Assembly (NCBI GenBank): GCA_045641625.1
Contig: JAZUHH010000060.1
Coordinates: forward strand, 1-34,892
Origin: UBA1723 sp045641625
GTDB lineage: Bacteria > Bacteroidota > Bacteroidia > Bacteroidales > Paludibacteraceae
Length of the DNA: 34,892 bases
Reading direction: 5' to 3'
Notes under the pieces: generated by a model
What the model saw: the letters and a program-made list of their open reading frames with translations, nothing else
The model's database searches: none
Told to the model about the DNA's origin: nothing
Position numbers and translations under genes: made by a program
Shown here: piece by piece, positions 25,946-34,062 of the stretch
Position numbering within the stretch: the first letter of the stretch is position 1
How the letters are laid out: the number at the start of each line of letters is the position of its first letter

Positions 25946-26482
25946 ATGATACTAGGAAAGAAAATAAACAAGAACAATACGAAGTTTCATAAGGACGATG
26001 ATGATTTCAATGACGACTTCTTGTCTGATTTGGATTCGTCAAAGGGAACAGTAGCCAATTCGGTGCAGGAAATAGAAAAGCCGTCCGACATTAAGGAAAC
26101 GGCATCTGAAGAAACTCCAGTTGCCCAAGAGGTCAAAGTTACAGAAGCCGAAAAAGTAGAGGTTCCTGCGGAAAAGGCGGAGGCTCCGAAAAAAGAGCGC
26201 TCGGAGAAGAAAAGCGGAGACTTCAACCTTCTAAAAGTTCTATATGCGGCAGAGAACTCCAAGGATAAGCGCAGAAAATGCTTGTTTTCTTTGCCAGAGG
26301 CTCTAGATGACGAATTTTCAGAAGTGTTGAATTCACTTCCCAAAGGTTTCAAGTCTTCAAAGAGTGGAGTAGTGACCGCCTTGATTAAGGATTTTATAGA
26401 AAACCATAAAAAGGAGATTCTTGACTACGCATCAAAAATCGAAAAGTATCATGAGGGTGTGTCAAAACTAAAATATCAGTAA
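25946..26482 (+). CDS. TraB-like or ParB-like small DNA-binding protein (DUF3408-like)
   Basis: A 178-residue protein. Residues 1-90 are acidic and low in complexity, rich in Glu, Val, Ala and Pro, and probably disordered. The C-terminal half is basic to mixed, with LFSLPEALDDEFSEVLNSLP and KSSKSGVVTALIKDFIENHKKEI. This reads as a short strand and two helices, like a ribbon-helix-helix DNA-binding domain. Position directly after the ParA-like gene fits either TraB (DUF3408) of Bacteroidales transfer operons or the partner of ParA in partition; both may be true. It starts one base after the traA stop codon. The match to DUF3408 is from gene order and general character, not from a profile search. 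Confidence 0.6.
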   Translation: MILGKKINKNNTKFHKDDDDFNDDFLSDLDSSKGTVANSVQEIEKPSDIKETASEETPVAQEVKVTEAEKVEVPAEKAEAPKKERSEKKSGDFNLLKVLYAAENSKDKRRKCLFSLPEALDDEFSEVLNSLPKGFKSSKSGVVTALIKDFIENHKKEILDYASKIEKYHEGVSKLKYQ

Positions 26483-26485
26483 CGT

Positions 26486-27274
26486 ATGGTTATTTTGAAT
26501 TCATGGGTGGATTTCCTGCCATTGGCGATTGGGCTCCTGTGTATCTATGAAGTAATCGTATGGTTTCTATTTAAATTGAAGGGTTCCGCATCAAAACGCG
26601 AAAAGGAAGAGATAAAGCTTGACGAAGGTGATCTTACAACAGAAGAAAGAATTGCAAAGTTGGAGAAGCTTGAGTCCAATTCCTATGAGAATATTGAGAT
26701 AAGAACCATAGATGACAGTACAACAGATTATCTTGAGGAGGAATCCCCTGTACAGTTAAACGCAGAAGAAGTTATTACAGAGAAAGAGGGGGAGTCACAA
26801 GATTACGGAGTGCAGGTGGAGGATATGGCACCGGAGGAAGGCGGAGAAGAGGAAGTTCTGCCGGAGCATAATGAGACACTGCAGGAGTCTGAGGAAATAG
26901 ATGAGCTTGAAGAAAACCATTCCCAGGCCATACAGCCTGTAGATTTGTGTTTGGGAACAGAAGATGGTTCTCTCAAGGCGTTCTGGGAGGGCAGCTCAGT
27001 ATTGAATCCTGATGTTTTGGGTTCTGGGAATTCGGGTTCTAACCCAAATCTGCATCAGAAAGTAGTAAAATTTGAAGGTGAGGAGCCTGTAGTAAAAGCA
27101 AATGGTCGTATCTTTGCAACCACTTCTGAGGAAGAGAACGATATGGATGCTGAAATGACTCGTTATAGAGATGAGTCCCAAACGCTAGGCATCCAAAGAA
27201 AGAGTTTTGTTAAAAGCTTAGGCGATATTGAAGAGGAGGATGAAACTCCGAATCAGGAAGAGCCGGATGAATAA
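26486..27274 (+). CDS. TraD-like acidic membrane-anchored protein
   Basis: A 262-residue protein with one N-terminal membrane segment (residues about 8-27, FLPLAIGLLCIYEVIVWFLF). A long, very acidic and probably disordered cytoplasmic part follows, with many Glu-rich stretches and the ending NQEEPDE. I recognise no fold. The position between the TraB-like gene and traE matches TraC/TraD of Bacteroidales transfer operons, which are poorly conserved. Within the coding sequence, at residues about 178-189 (GSGNSGSNPN), lies the second copy of the TTTGGGTTCTAACCCAAA site. It starts three bases after the previous stop. Confidence 0.6.
   Translation: MVILNSWVDFLPLAIGLLCIYEVIVWFLFKLKGSASKREKEEIKLDEGDLTTEERIAKLEKLESNSYENIEIRTIDDSTTDYLEEESPVQLNAEEVITEKEGESQDYGVQVEDMAPEEGGEEEVLPEHNETLQESEEIDELEENHSQAIQPVDLCLGTEDGSLKAFWEGSSVLNPDVLGSGNSGSNPNLHQKVVKFEGEEPVVKANGRIFATTSEEENDMDAEMTRYRDESQTLGIQRKSFVKSLGDIEEEDETPNQEEPDE
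27016..27048. promoter_or_regulatory. Palindromic site TTYGGGTT-CT-AACCCAAA, copy 2 plus half-site
   Basis: 27031-27048 matches 17 of 18 bases of the palindrome at 7731-7748, in the same orientation. A further half-site TTTGGGTTCT lies at 27016-27025. It is inside the TraD-like gene, as partition sites often are in coding DNA. Confidence 0.4.
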
Positions 27275-27311
27275 AGTAACAGAAAGTAATAAATAATTAA
27301 TTATATTGAAA

Positions 27312-27632
27312 ATGATAAACGCTTTTAAAAAATTTGCATGCACAGGAGTTCTTGCTTGTGCCAATGCAGTGATGTGTTTTGCCCAGGCCTCAAAGGCTGG
27401 TAAGATCAAGGACGGTCTTGATTCGGCAACAAGTACAGTAACAGGTTTGTTTGATTCGGCAGTCAAGCTTTTGTATGCAGTTTGTGCGATAATGGCTTGT
27501 ATAGGCGCTTTCCAGGTTTATTCGAAGTGGACTTCGGGAGATCCTGACGTAACAAAGACAGCCGCAGGATGGATTGGCGGTCTGGTTTTCGTAGTTGTAG
27601 CCATTGTAATCATCGAGAAGGTATTCATCTAG
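27312..27632 (+). CDS. traE: TraE, VirB2-like pilin subunit (DUF4134)
   Basis: A 106-residue small membrane protein. A signal peptide (FACTGVLACANAVMCFAQA) is followed by GLDSATSTVTGLFDSAVKLLYAVCAIMACIGAFQVYSKWTSGD and a second hydrophobic helix, GGLVFVVVAIVIIEKVF. The GAFQVYxKWTSGDPDV core is typical of Bacteroidales TraE (DUF4134), the presumed pilin of the mating channel. The ATG at 27312 is preferred to a TTG two codons earlier. A gap of about 37 bases separates it from the previous gene, the widest in the tra operon, so a weak internal promoter cannot be excluded. traF begins 8 bases later. Confidence 0.85.
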   Translation: MINAFKKFACTGVLACANAVMCFAQASKAGKIKDGLDSATSTVTGLFDSAVKLLYAVCAIMACIGAFQVYSKWTSGDPDVTKTAAGWIGGLVFVVVAIVIIEKVFI

Positions 27633-27639
27633 GAATAGA

Positions 27640-27939
27640 ATGGGATACAGGTTAAACAAAGGAGTCGGGGCGCCTCTCGACTTCTTTGGATTAAAAAGCC
27701 AGTACATAGCATATTTTATAGTTGGTATGGTCCTGGCGTTCTTAGCTTATTTTGTCTTTCAGTTTGAAAGCAAAGTTCTAGCGGTAGCAGTAGCGGGTGT
27801 TATAGGATTAGTAACATATTTTGGTTGTCATTGGGCCAATACCAGATTTGGTCGGCATGGAGTTTCGATATTAATGGGAAAGAGAATGCTGCCAAACCGA
27901 ATCTCAACGAAAAGAGCTAGGGATATCGTAAGAAAATAA
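27640..27939 (+). CDS. traF: TraF, VirB3-like inner-membrane protein (DUF4133)
   Basis: A 99-residue protein with MGYRLNKGVGAPLDFFGLKSQ at the start, the usual N-terminus of Bacteroidales TraF. Two adjacent membrane helices follow (residues about 24-42 and 48-65), and a basic end NRISTKRARDIVRK. It corresponds to VirB3, which works with the VirB4-type ATPase encoded by the next gene. It fits the family in length and sits between traE and traG in the normal order. Confidence 0.85.
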   Translation: MGYRLNKGVGAPLDFFGLKSQYIAYFIVGMVLAFLAYFVFQFESKVLAVAVAGVIGLVTYFGCHWANTRFGRHGVSILMGKRMLPNRISTKRARDIVRK

Positions 27940-27968
27940 GAAACGTTATTTCACATTCATATTTTTAT

Positions 27969-30485
27969 ATGAAATTTAATCTTAACACCACTCAGATAGA
28001 AAACGCATTTCCTGTATTAGAGTACGCTGAAGGGAAGTATCTTGTATCAAAAAATGGTGATGTGACAAGAATGTTTGAGGTTGAGCTTCCGCCCTTGTTT
28101 ACGAAGAGCGGAAGAGAACAGTCGGACATGCATAGTGTATGGGCAAGGGCTATAGGATGTCTTCCTGCAAATACCCTTGTGCATAAGATGGACTTGTTTC
28201 TGGAAGGGGTTTATAATGAAGAGGCCTCGTCCGGTGATTTCATATTGAGACGCTGGCATGCCTCCCATTTCAACGGAAAGAAATACATCAGACACAGATG
28301 CATTCTTTCAATAGTGAAATGTGCGGACAAGAGCTTTCGCAACAACATTATGAGCAGTCTCATTACACGCAGGCAGTTTGTCGATTCCGCTACCTACAAT
28401 AAGGATCTGATAAGGAGGTTCGACGAGTCTGTAGTTCAGTTTATCCATATTCTTGAATCTTCGGACTTCTCGGTCAGGGAGCTTAATGAATATGATTTGT
28501 TCGGAGACAAGAGGCACTGGGGATTCATAGACCAGTACATGAACCTGAATTTTAGTGGTGAGAATGAGGTGCTGCAGGATTATCACATGCCGGCAGGTAC
28601 CGACAAGGCCATGATTGGGGATAATCTTATATCTGTATATGCCAATACGGAGCTTAGGCAGTATTGTGACGAGGTGTATCCGGCTGTCCGCAACGACAGG
28701 CTCAGCACCGATGTTACGGAGGTGGCAAACGGTTTTGTCACAGACATTGCTATGGGGCTTCCTTTCAATCACATATATAACCAGTATTTTTTCATTGACG
28801 ACACCAAGAGGATATGTTCCGATTTGGAGAAGGAGATAAAGAGCAAGACCTCGTTCTCGGCTATCAGCAGGGAGAATTCTGTGAATGCCGGATTCGACGA
28901 GGAGTTTTTGAACGACATTCATGCCAACGGGACACAGCCGGTCTTCTTTTCATATAACCTTGTCACTTGGGCCCACTATCGCGATGCAAAGCTGATGCAG
29001 GACAGGGATGGTGCCATAACTTCGGCTTTTGCCAATCTTGGAGCCTTCACAAAGAAGGTGGAAGGTTGCACACCGCAGCTGTTCTGGGCGGGCATTCCGG
29101 GAGGCTCGGCATACTATCCGTCGGAGTTCAAGGCTTTGATGACATTGCCACAGGCATGCTGTTTCATAAACATGGAGAGCAACTACAGGGACTTGTGCGA
29201 TGAAGACAGGAACGGACTTATGCTTACGGACAGGCAGTTTGGAATACCTGTATGCGTGGATGTGAGCAACTATCCGATGGAGATAAATCTGATAGACAAC
29301 AAGAACAAGTTTATTCTGGGTTCTTCCGGTTCTGGAAAGTCGTTCTTTACCAATGCCATGGTTTCCCAGAAGTATATGTGCGGAGACCATATAGTGATAG
29401 TTGATGTTGGAGACTCATATCAGACATTGTGCAGCCTTATAAGAGATGCGACAAAGGGTGAGGACGGAGTGTATTATACATATCGTGATGACGAGCCTGT
29501 GAGGTTCAATCCCTTCTATGTGGGAGAGGACTACATCTATACTGAGGAGAAGATACAGTCGCTTTGCACTCTTATCCAGACACTTTGGAAGAAGAGCCAT
29601 GAGACATTCAACAACAACGAGACAACCCAGCTCAGAACAGCCATGCAGCTGTACATAGAAAAGATAAGGAATGACAGGAGCATAAGGCCATGCTTCAACA
29701 CATTCTATGAGTTCTTCCGTGACGAGTACAGCAGGGTTGTGGAGAAGATGAAGGTTCGTATCGAGAATTTTGACATTGACAACATGCTGCAGGTTCTCGT
29801 GCCATACTACAAAGGGGGTACATACGAGTATCTTCTGAATTCGGAGGAGAATCTTGACCTTCTCAAGAAAAGGTTTGTAGTCTTTGAGCTTGACAATATC
29901 AAGGACAATGAAACGCTTTTCCCTATAGTTACCCTTATCATTATGGACACTTTCATATCAAAGATGCGCCTTGCACCTGCCAATGAGAGGAAGATGATGC
30001 TTATTGAGGAGGCATGGAAGGCCATAAGCCGGGCAGGAATGGCAGATTTCATCAAGTATCTGTACAAGACAGTGAGAAAGCATAACGGAGAGGTGGCGGT
30101 TGTAACGCAGGAGCCCGATGACCTTATGGACAATCCGATAGTCAAGGATGCGATCATAAACTCTGCCGATGTCAAGATTCTGCTGGACTTGAGCAAGTTC
30201 ACAAATAGGTTCGACAAGGTCAAGAGCGCTCTGGCTTTGAGTGACAAGGATGCGGCGCTGGCTCTGTCGGTAAACAAGATGGTTGTTCCTCCCTACAAGG
30301 AGGTGTTCATAAGTTTCAACGGCAAGTTCAGCTCGGTGTACAGGGTGGAGACATCATGGGGAGAGGCATTGAGCTTCACCTCCAAGAAGGAGGAGAAGGC
30401 AGAGATATATGCACTTCAGAAAAAGTACGGAAGCATGAGCAGGGGTATTGTGGAATACATGAAACTTAAAAGAAAAAACAGTTAG
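27969..30485 (+). CDS. traG: TraG, VirB4-like conjugation ATPase
   Basis: An 838-residue ATPase that powers pilus assembly and DNA transfer. The Walker A motif GSSGSGKS lies at residues 451-458, and Walker B in MMLIEEAW near 676-682. A later VVTQEPDDLMDNPIVKDAIINSADVKILL fits the conserved C-terminal VirB4 region. The first 430 or so residues carry the less conserved N-terminal domain (VWARAIGCLPANTLVHKMDLF). Length and motifs match Bacteroidales TraG. The G+C content is high for the window (36 of 60 at 29041-29100), marking the plasmid backbone. It lies 29 bases after traF and 2 bases before the TraI-like gene. Several long open frames on the other strand are shadows of this gene. Confidence 0.95.
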   Translation: MKFNLNTTQIENAFPVLEYAEGKYLVSKNGDVTRMFEVELPPLFTKSGREQSDMHSVWARAIGCLPANTLVHKMDLFLEGVYNEEASSGDFILRRWHASHFNGKKYIRHRCILSIVKCADKSFRNNIMSSLITRRQFVDSATYNKDLIRRFDESVVQFIHILESSDFSVRELNEYDLFGDKRHWGFIDQYMNLNFSGENEVLQDYHMPAGTDKAMIGDNLISVYANTELRQYCDEVYPAVRNDRLSTDVTEVANGFVTDIAMGLPFNHIYNQYFFIDDTKRICSDLEKEIKSKTSFSAISRENSVNAGFDEEFLNDIHANGTQPVFFSYNLVTWAHYRDAKLMQDRDGAITSAFANLGAFTKKVEGCTPQLFWAGIPGGSAYYPSEFKALMTLPQACCFINMESNYRDLCDEDRNGLMLTDRQFGIPVCVDVSNYPMEINLIDNKNKFILGSSGSGKSFFTNAMVSQKYMCGDHIVIVDVGDSYQTLCSLIRDATKGEDGVYYTYRDDEPVRFNPFYVGEDYIYTEEKIQSLCTLIQTLWKKSHETFNNNETTQLRTAMQLYIEKIRNDRSIRPCFNTFYEFFRDEYSRVVEKMKVRIENFDIDNMLQVLVPYYKGGTYEYLLNSEENLDLLKKRFVVFELDNIKDNETLFPIVTLIIMDTFISKMRLAPANERKMMLIEEAWKAISRAGMADFIKYLYKTVRKHNGEVAVVTQEPDDLMDNPIVKDAIINSADVKILLDLSKFTNRFDKVKSALALSDKDAALALSVNKMVVPPYKEVFISFNGKFSSVYRVETSWGEALSFTSKKEEKAEIYALQKKYGSMSRGIVEYMKLKRKNS

Positions 30486-30487
30486 GG

Positions 30488-31129
30488 ATGAGAAACAGAC
30501 TTTTATTTCTAGTGGGAACTCTTATATTGCCGTTTGCCGTTTCAAAGGCGCAGATGGTTGTCACAAATCCGGAGAGCGATGCCCTTACTATAGTTCAGGA
30601 TGCGAACAGAACAGCGGAGCATGGGGAACGCCTCAAGGAGATAGTGAAGCAGACAAGGATTTCCCTTGAGGAGCTGGATATGAGATATAGCGAATATCAG
30701 AAGGATATGGCCCTGTATGAAAAGAGGCTTAACAAGGGGTTGGAGGCAACCAAGAAGGTTACATGCATCTTTGAGATGACAACATCGGTGCTAAACCGCT
30801 TCAACTGGTTTAAGAACCAGCTGGTAAGGAACGAGTATCTCAGCAATAGCGAGAAGGTTATTCTTCTTGCTGATGCCAGCGCTGTAGTCAGTATCCTTAT
30901 AAAGAACAAGGAAACAATATTCAGCCAGGCTAAGAAGGAGGCCAACATTACCGAGAAGGAGGATGCGTATAAGAACATGGAGGCTCTGGACAAGATAGTT
31001 GAAGCCATAAGGAACGTGGATAATGAGCTTATGAGAACAATAAACAGAGCCAACAGACTTATATCGGCCAAGAGAAATCTTATAGAGAGCGTGCAGTCGG
31101 TGCATGGTGTATTTGCAATAAAGTATTAG
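30488..31129 (+). CDS. traI: TraI-like periplasmic coiled-coil protein (DUF4141, VirB5 position)
   Basis: A 213-residue exported protein. The signal peptide MRNRLLFLVGTLILPFAVSKA is followed by QMVVTNPESDALTIVQ, which fits the start of mature TraI proteins. The remainder is almost wholly helical, with heptad-like stretches (RLKEIVKQTRISLEELDMRY, EAIRNVDNELMRTINRANRL). In Bacteroidales transfer operons this gene follows traG or traH and takes the place of VirB5. I see no separate traH here. The name is given from order and character, not from a search. It starts two bases after the traG stop. Confidence 0.75.
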   Translation: MRNRLLFLVGTLILPFAVSKAQMVVTNPESDALTIVQDANRTAEHGERLKEIVKQTRISLEELDMRYSEYQKDMALYEKRLNKGLEATKKVTCIFEMTTSVLNRFNWFKNQLVRNEYLSNSEKVILLADASAVVSILIKNKETIFSQAKKEANITEKEDAYKNMEALDKIVEAIRNVDNELMRTINRANRLISAKRNLIESVQSVHGVFAIKY

Positions 31130-31139
31130 AGGGAGAATT

Positions 31140-32342
31140 ATGGCAGATTTTAGCACTCAGATGGACTTTGTTGGGGAAATGGCGGATTTTGTCCAGAAAT
31201 CCCAATCGACAATACAGGGCGAACTTCTTGTCGCTGTTCAGTTTGCAACAGCCCTTTGCGGGTTCTTCGCTTTGTTCTACATAGCAAATATAGTTTGGAA
31301 GAGCTGGGCTAACGGAGGTCAGATAGATATATACAAATGTCTGAAACCTTTTGTTATAGGCATTCTGATACTTAATTTTTCGTTGGTGTCAGGTTTCATA
31401 GACATTATCGCAAGCGGTTTTTCAGCATGCAGCAGGAGTTTTCAGGAGACACAGGTCAGCAAGAGCAACGGCAAGCAGAACGAGTTTCTAACGCTTATGA
31501 AGACTTATGACGCCCAGTCTTTGGTCTCGGAGGACTTCAAGACGATGGAGGATGGCGAGGAGTTGGGATCAAACAACGGCAACGGCAAGGTGAAGAAGGA
31601 GAGCGGATGGGGACTTTCGGAGATGGTGGAATCCCTTTCTCAGACTATAAGCGAGACTTTCAGCATGGACCATCTTATGGATTCCATAATGACTATGGGG
31701 CGAAGGTTTATATGTTGGCTGTCCATGCTGATTTCAAGTCTGGTGGGAGTATGTATGATAATGATAGCCTTTGTAAACAAGTGCATCCTCATATTCTTCG
31801 GACCGATGATGTTTGCCCTTAGCCTGCTGCCTAAGTCGGAGGGAATGATTATGGGTTGGTGCAAGAAATATTTCACATACAGTCTGTATCCGGCAATCAT
31901 AAACATTATAAATGGAATCATGTGCGCCTGCATGAGTGCGGCTCAGGACGGAATTATCGGCAGTACGGATCCGAACTCCATTCTTGGAGGAACAGGTTCT
32001 GAACTTGTCTATACCAACTATGCCCTTACGGGAATAAGCATTATAGCAATCTTCCTTTATCTTGCCGTACCAAGCGTGGCAGGACAGATTATGGAGGTTG
32101 GAAGCAATATGTTGGGCACTTCTGCCGCTGCGGCTCTGACTTTCGCGACTTCCAAGAGCATGAACAAGTTAGGAGGTACACAGTTGGGCCAAACGGTGTC
32201 AAGTGGAGCCAAGATGGCGGGAGTGACAGCCGCTACAGGAGGCTTGAATATGGCTGGTAAGGCAGTTTCTTACGGAATGGACTATCTGAGGGGAGGCAAG
32301 TCCGGAGGAAAGAAGGAGGCAGGAGACTCATATAAAGGTTAG
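31140..32342 (+). CDS. traJ: TraJ, VirB6-like polytopic membrane protein
   Basis: A 400-residue inner-membrane protein with several hydrophobic segments: residues about 33-50 (AVQFATALCGFFALFYIA), 70-90, 190-225 in two helices (LSMLISSLVGVCMIMIAFV, CILIFFGPMMFALSLLP), 243-265 and 298-315. A long polar, Lys/Glu-rich loop lies between about 95 and 160. The C-terminus is Gly/Ala/Lys-rich and soluble. This fits Bacteroidales TraJ, the VirB6-type channel component. A GGGAGA ribosome site lies before the ATG, and it overlaps nothing. traK follows after 6 bases. Confidence 0.85.
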   Translation: MADFSTQMDFVGEMADFVQKSQSTIQGELLVAVQFATALCGFFALFYIANIVWKSWANGGQIDIYKCLKPFVIGILILNFSLVSGFIDIIASGFSACSRSFQETQVSKSNGKQNEFLTLMKTYDAQSLVSEDFKTMEDGEELGSNNGNGKVKKESGWGLSEMVESLSQTISETFSMDHLMDSIMTMGRRFICWLSMLISSLVGVCMIMIAFVNKCILIFFGPMMFALSLLPKSEGMIMGWCKKYFTYSLYPAIINIINGIMCACMSAAQDGIIGSTDPNSILGGTGSELVYTNYALTGISIIAIFLYLAVPSVAGQIMEVGSNMLGTSAAAALTFATSKSMNKLGGTQLGQTVSSGAKMAGVTAATGGLNMAGKAVSYGMDYLRGGKSGGKKEAGDSYKG

Positions 32343-32348
32343 GAGACA

Positions 32349-32975
32349 ATGAAAAGTTTAGCAAATATAGAGTTCGGGGTAAGGACGCTTAGCGTAGTGT
32401 TCATTACTGTCGTTGTATGCAACCTTGCAGTGCTGGGTTTCGCTTTCTTCTACACCAAGTCGTTTGTAGAAAGGCAGAACAGGAAGATCTATTCCCTGTC
32501 GGGAAAAACTCCGGTGATGATTGCACTTGGGCAGAATGTAAAGGAGAACAGGGAGGCGGAGGCCAAGGCTGAGCTTATGGAGCTTCACAATCTGTTCTTT
32601 GCCATAAATCCTGACCATGACGAGATACGATACAAGATGAACAAGGCCTTGAGCATGTGCGATGTAAGTCTTATGAAGACATACGAGCAACTCAACAAAA
32701 ATGGCTATTACAAGCAGATTGTGGATGCCAACATCAGAATACAGTACAAATGCGACAGCATAAATGTTGATTTTAGCAGTTATCCCTATTCTGCGGTGAT
32801 ATACGGCAAGACATGTATCAACCGACAGAGCGGCAAGACATTCCGCAGGCTGATTTCCTCATGCGAACTGAGAAATGTCACAAGAACCAACAAGATTCCT
32901 CACGGATTTCTCATTGAGCATTTTGAAATCGTTGACAACTCTGACATAAATCTGAATGGAGGTATATATGAGTGA
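32349..32975 (+). CDS. traK: TraK, VirB8-like bitopic protein, first copy
   Basis: A 208-residue protein with one N-terminal membrane helix (residues about 14-35, VVFITVVVCNLAVLGFAFFY) and a soluble periplasmic domain, as in TraK/VirB8. The start MKSLANIEFGVRTLSVV and the phrase SFVERQNRKIYSLSGKTPV fit the family. A block EAEAKAELMELHNLFFAINPD followed by YYKQIVDANIRIQYKCDSI is shared in pattern with the next gene. The stop overlaps the start of that gene. As a VirB8 equivalent it should nucleate assembly of the transfer channel. Confidence 0.85.
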   Translation: MKSLANIEFGVRTLSVVFITVVVCNLAVLGFAFFYTKSFVERQNRKIYSLSGKTPVMIALGQNVKENREAEAKAELMELHNLFFAINPDHDEIRYKMNKALSMCDVSLMKTYEQLNKNGYYKQIVDANIRIQYKCDSINVDFSSYPYSAVIYGKTCINRQSGKTFRRLISSCELRNVTRTNKIPHGFLIEHFEIVDNSDINLNGGIYE

Positions 32976-33642
32976 AAACTATAACGACTATAAGAAGGGT
33001 TATAATCTGGCTAAGGTGATAGTTGTAGCCGTTTGTGTTTTATGTTCGGCACTGTCCATCTGTATCATAAAGACGGGTCTGGACGAGGCTGAGGAGGAGA
33101 GACAGTCTATCTTCGTTGCGGATGTCAACAACACTCTGCTTGTTGCATTGTCGAATGACATGGAGCTCAATCGCCCCAATGAGGCGAAGGCTACTTTGAA
33201 GAGGCTGCACTTCTACCTTTTCAACTTGACGCCTACAGCGGATAATATAAATGGCAATATCGCAAGTGCGGAGAGCTTGTCGGACGAGAGCATCCTTCAG
33301 TATGTGGAAAAGACAAAGGAGCGCGGATGGTACAATAAGATGATAGCGGAGGGAATAAGTACTGAATTCAAATGTGACAGTATCCAGATTCTTGGCAGTG
33401 ACAGGGAGGAGTTTGAGTTCTCAGCCAGACTCTTTGGAAAGCAGAGTCAGATATATTCCGACAGGATAGAGTTCAAGGAGATTCAGACAAGCTGCTATCT
33501 GACAACTACCGACAGGACGATAGAGAATCCGAACGGCTTCCGCATACAGCTCTGGAAGGTTGACAAGGAGGAGATCATCAAGGTTGTAAGAAGGAAGAGA
33601 GCGGTTCATAATGTAGAGATAAACAAAGATACAATTCAGTAG
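32968..33642 (+). CDS. Second TraK/VirB8-like protein, divergent paralogue
   Basis: A 224-residue protein with the same layout as TraK: one membrane helix (VIVVAVCVLCSALSICIIK) and a periplasmic domain. Shared features are NEAKATLKRLHFYLFNLTP against EAKAELMELHNLFFAINP, and WYNKMIAEGISTEFKCDSI against YYKQIVDANIRIQYKCDSI, with the same spacing. It is therefore a tandem duplicate that has diverged. The start is the ATG at 32968, placed five bases after a GGAGG ribosome site and overlapping the traK stop in ATGAGTGA; an ATG at 32956 is less likely. Two VirB8-like genes side by side could give a mixed complex. It could instead be a distantly related gene with a role of its own. Confidence 0.75.
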   Translation: MSENYNDYKKGYNLAKVIVVAVCVLCSALSICIIKTGLDEAEEERQSIFVADVNNTLLVALSNDMELNRPNEAKATLKRLHFYLFNLTPTADNINGNIASAESLSDESILQYVEKTKERGWYNKMIAEGISTEFKCDSIQILGSDREEFEFSARLFGKQSQIYSDRIEFKEIQTSCYLTTTDRTIENPNGFRIQLWKVDKEEIIKVVRRKRAVHNVEINKDTIQ

Positions 33643-33644
33643 AT

Positions 33645-34061
33645 ATGGAAGATAAGGATATAAAGAGAGAAGAGTCTGCCGGGAATGTTGAGGGTGCAAA
33701 CGGCATGGGTGCGCAGGAAAGCAGGAACGAGGAGAAGACATACATAGGCACAAAGTTGGATTCCTTGCAGGACAGAATGAACAGCATGGAGGTGGCTAAG
33801 AGGAAAAGGATTGTTGTCTGGACGGTAGTCGGAGTCTCTCTTTTTATAATAGCAAAGCTTGTGTTGGGACTATTGTCCTTAAAGTGGAAGGAGAGGGAGG
33901 CTGCAGCGCCAGCTTCTGTAGTCACTGCAGTAACGGACAGCACGGACATTTTGATTGAGGAACTTCTGAATGACGAGCAGGTTCTGAACGATCCAGCCGT
34001 GGATTCTGCCCTTAACCAGTTCATAAAGGTCAATGAAAACCCTCAAAAACTAACAGATTGA
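33645..34061 (+). CDS. TraL-like small membrane protein
   Basis: A 138-residue protein. A polar, charged N-terminus of about 55 residues (with a short coiled-coil-like LDSLQDRMNSMEVAKRKR) precedes one membrane helix, IVVWTVVGVSLFIIAKLVLGLL. A short acidic periplasmic tail with ILIEELLNDEQVLNDPAVD follows. I recognise no fold. The position between the TraK genes and traM corresponds to TraL in Bacteroidales transfer operons (DUF3989), but the match is by order and single-helix layout only. It starts two bases after the previous stop and ends one base before traM. Confidence 0.65.
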   Translation: MEDKDIKREESAGNVEGANGMGAQESRNEEKTYIGTKLDSLQDRMNSMEVAKRKRIVVWTVVGVSLFIIAKLVLGLLSLKWKEREAAAPASVVTAVTDSTDILIEELLNDEQVLNDPAVDSALNQFIKVNENPQKLTD

Positions 34062-34062
34062 T

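Noticed and set aside
28047..30277. Long minus-strand frames opposite traG
   Set aside because: They are shadows of a clearly conserved VirB4-type gene and lack start signals.
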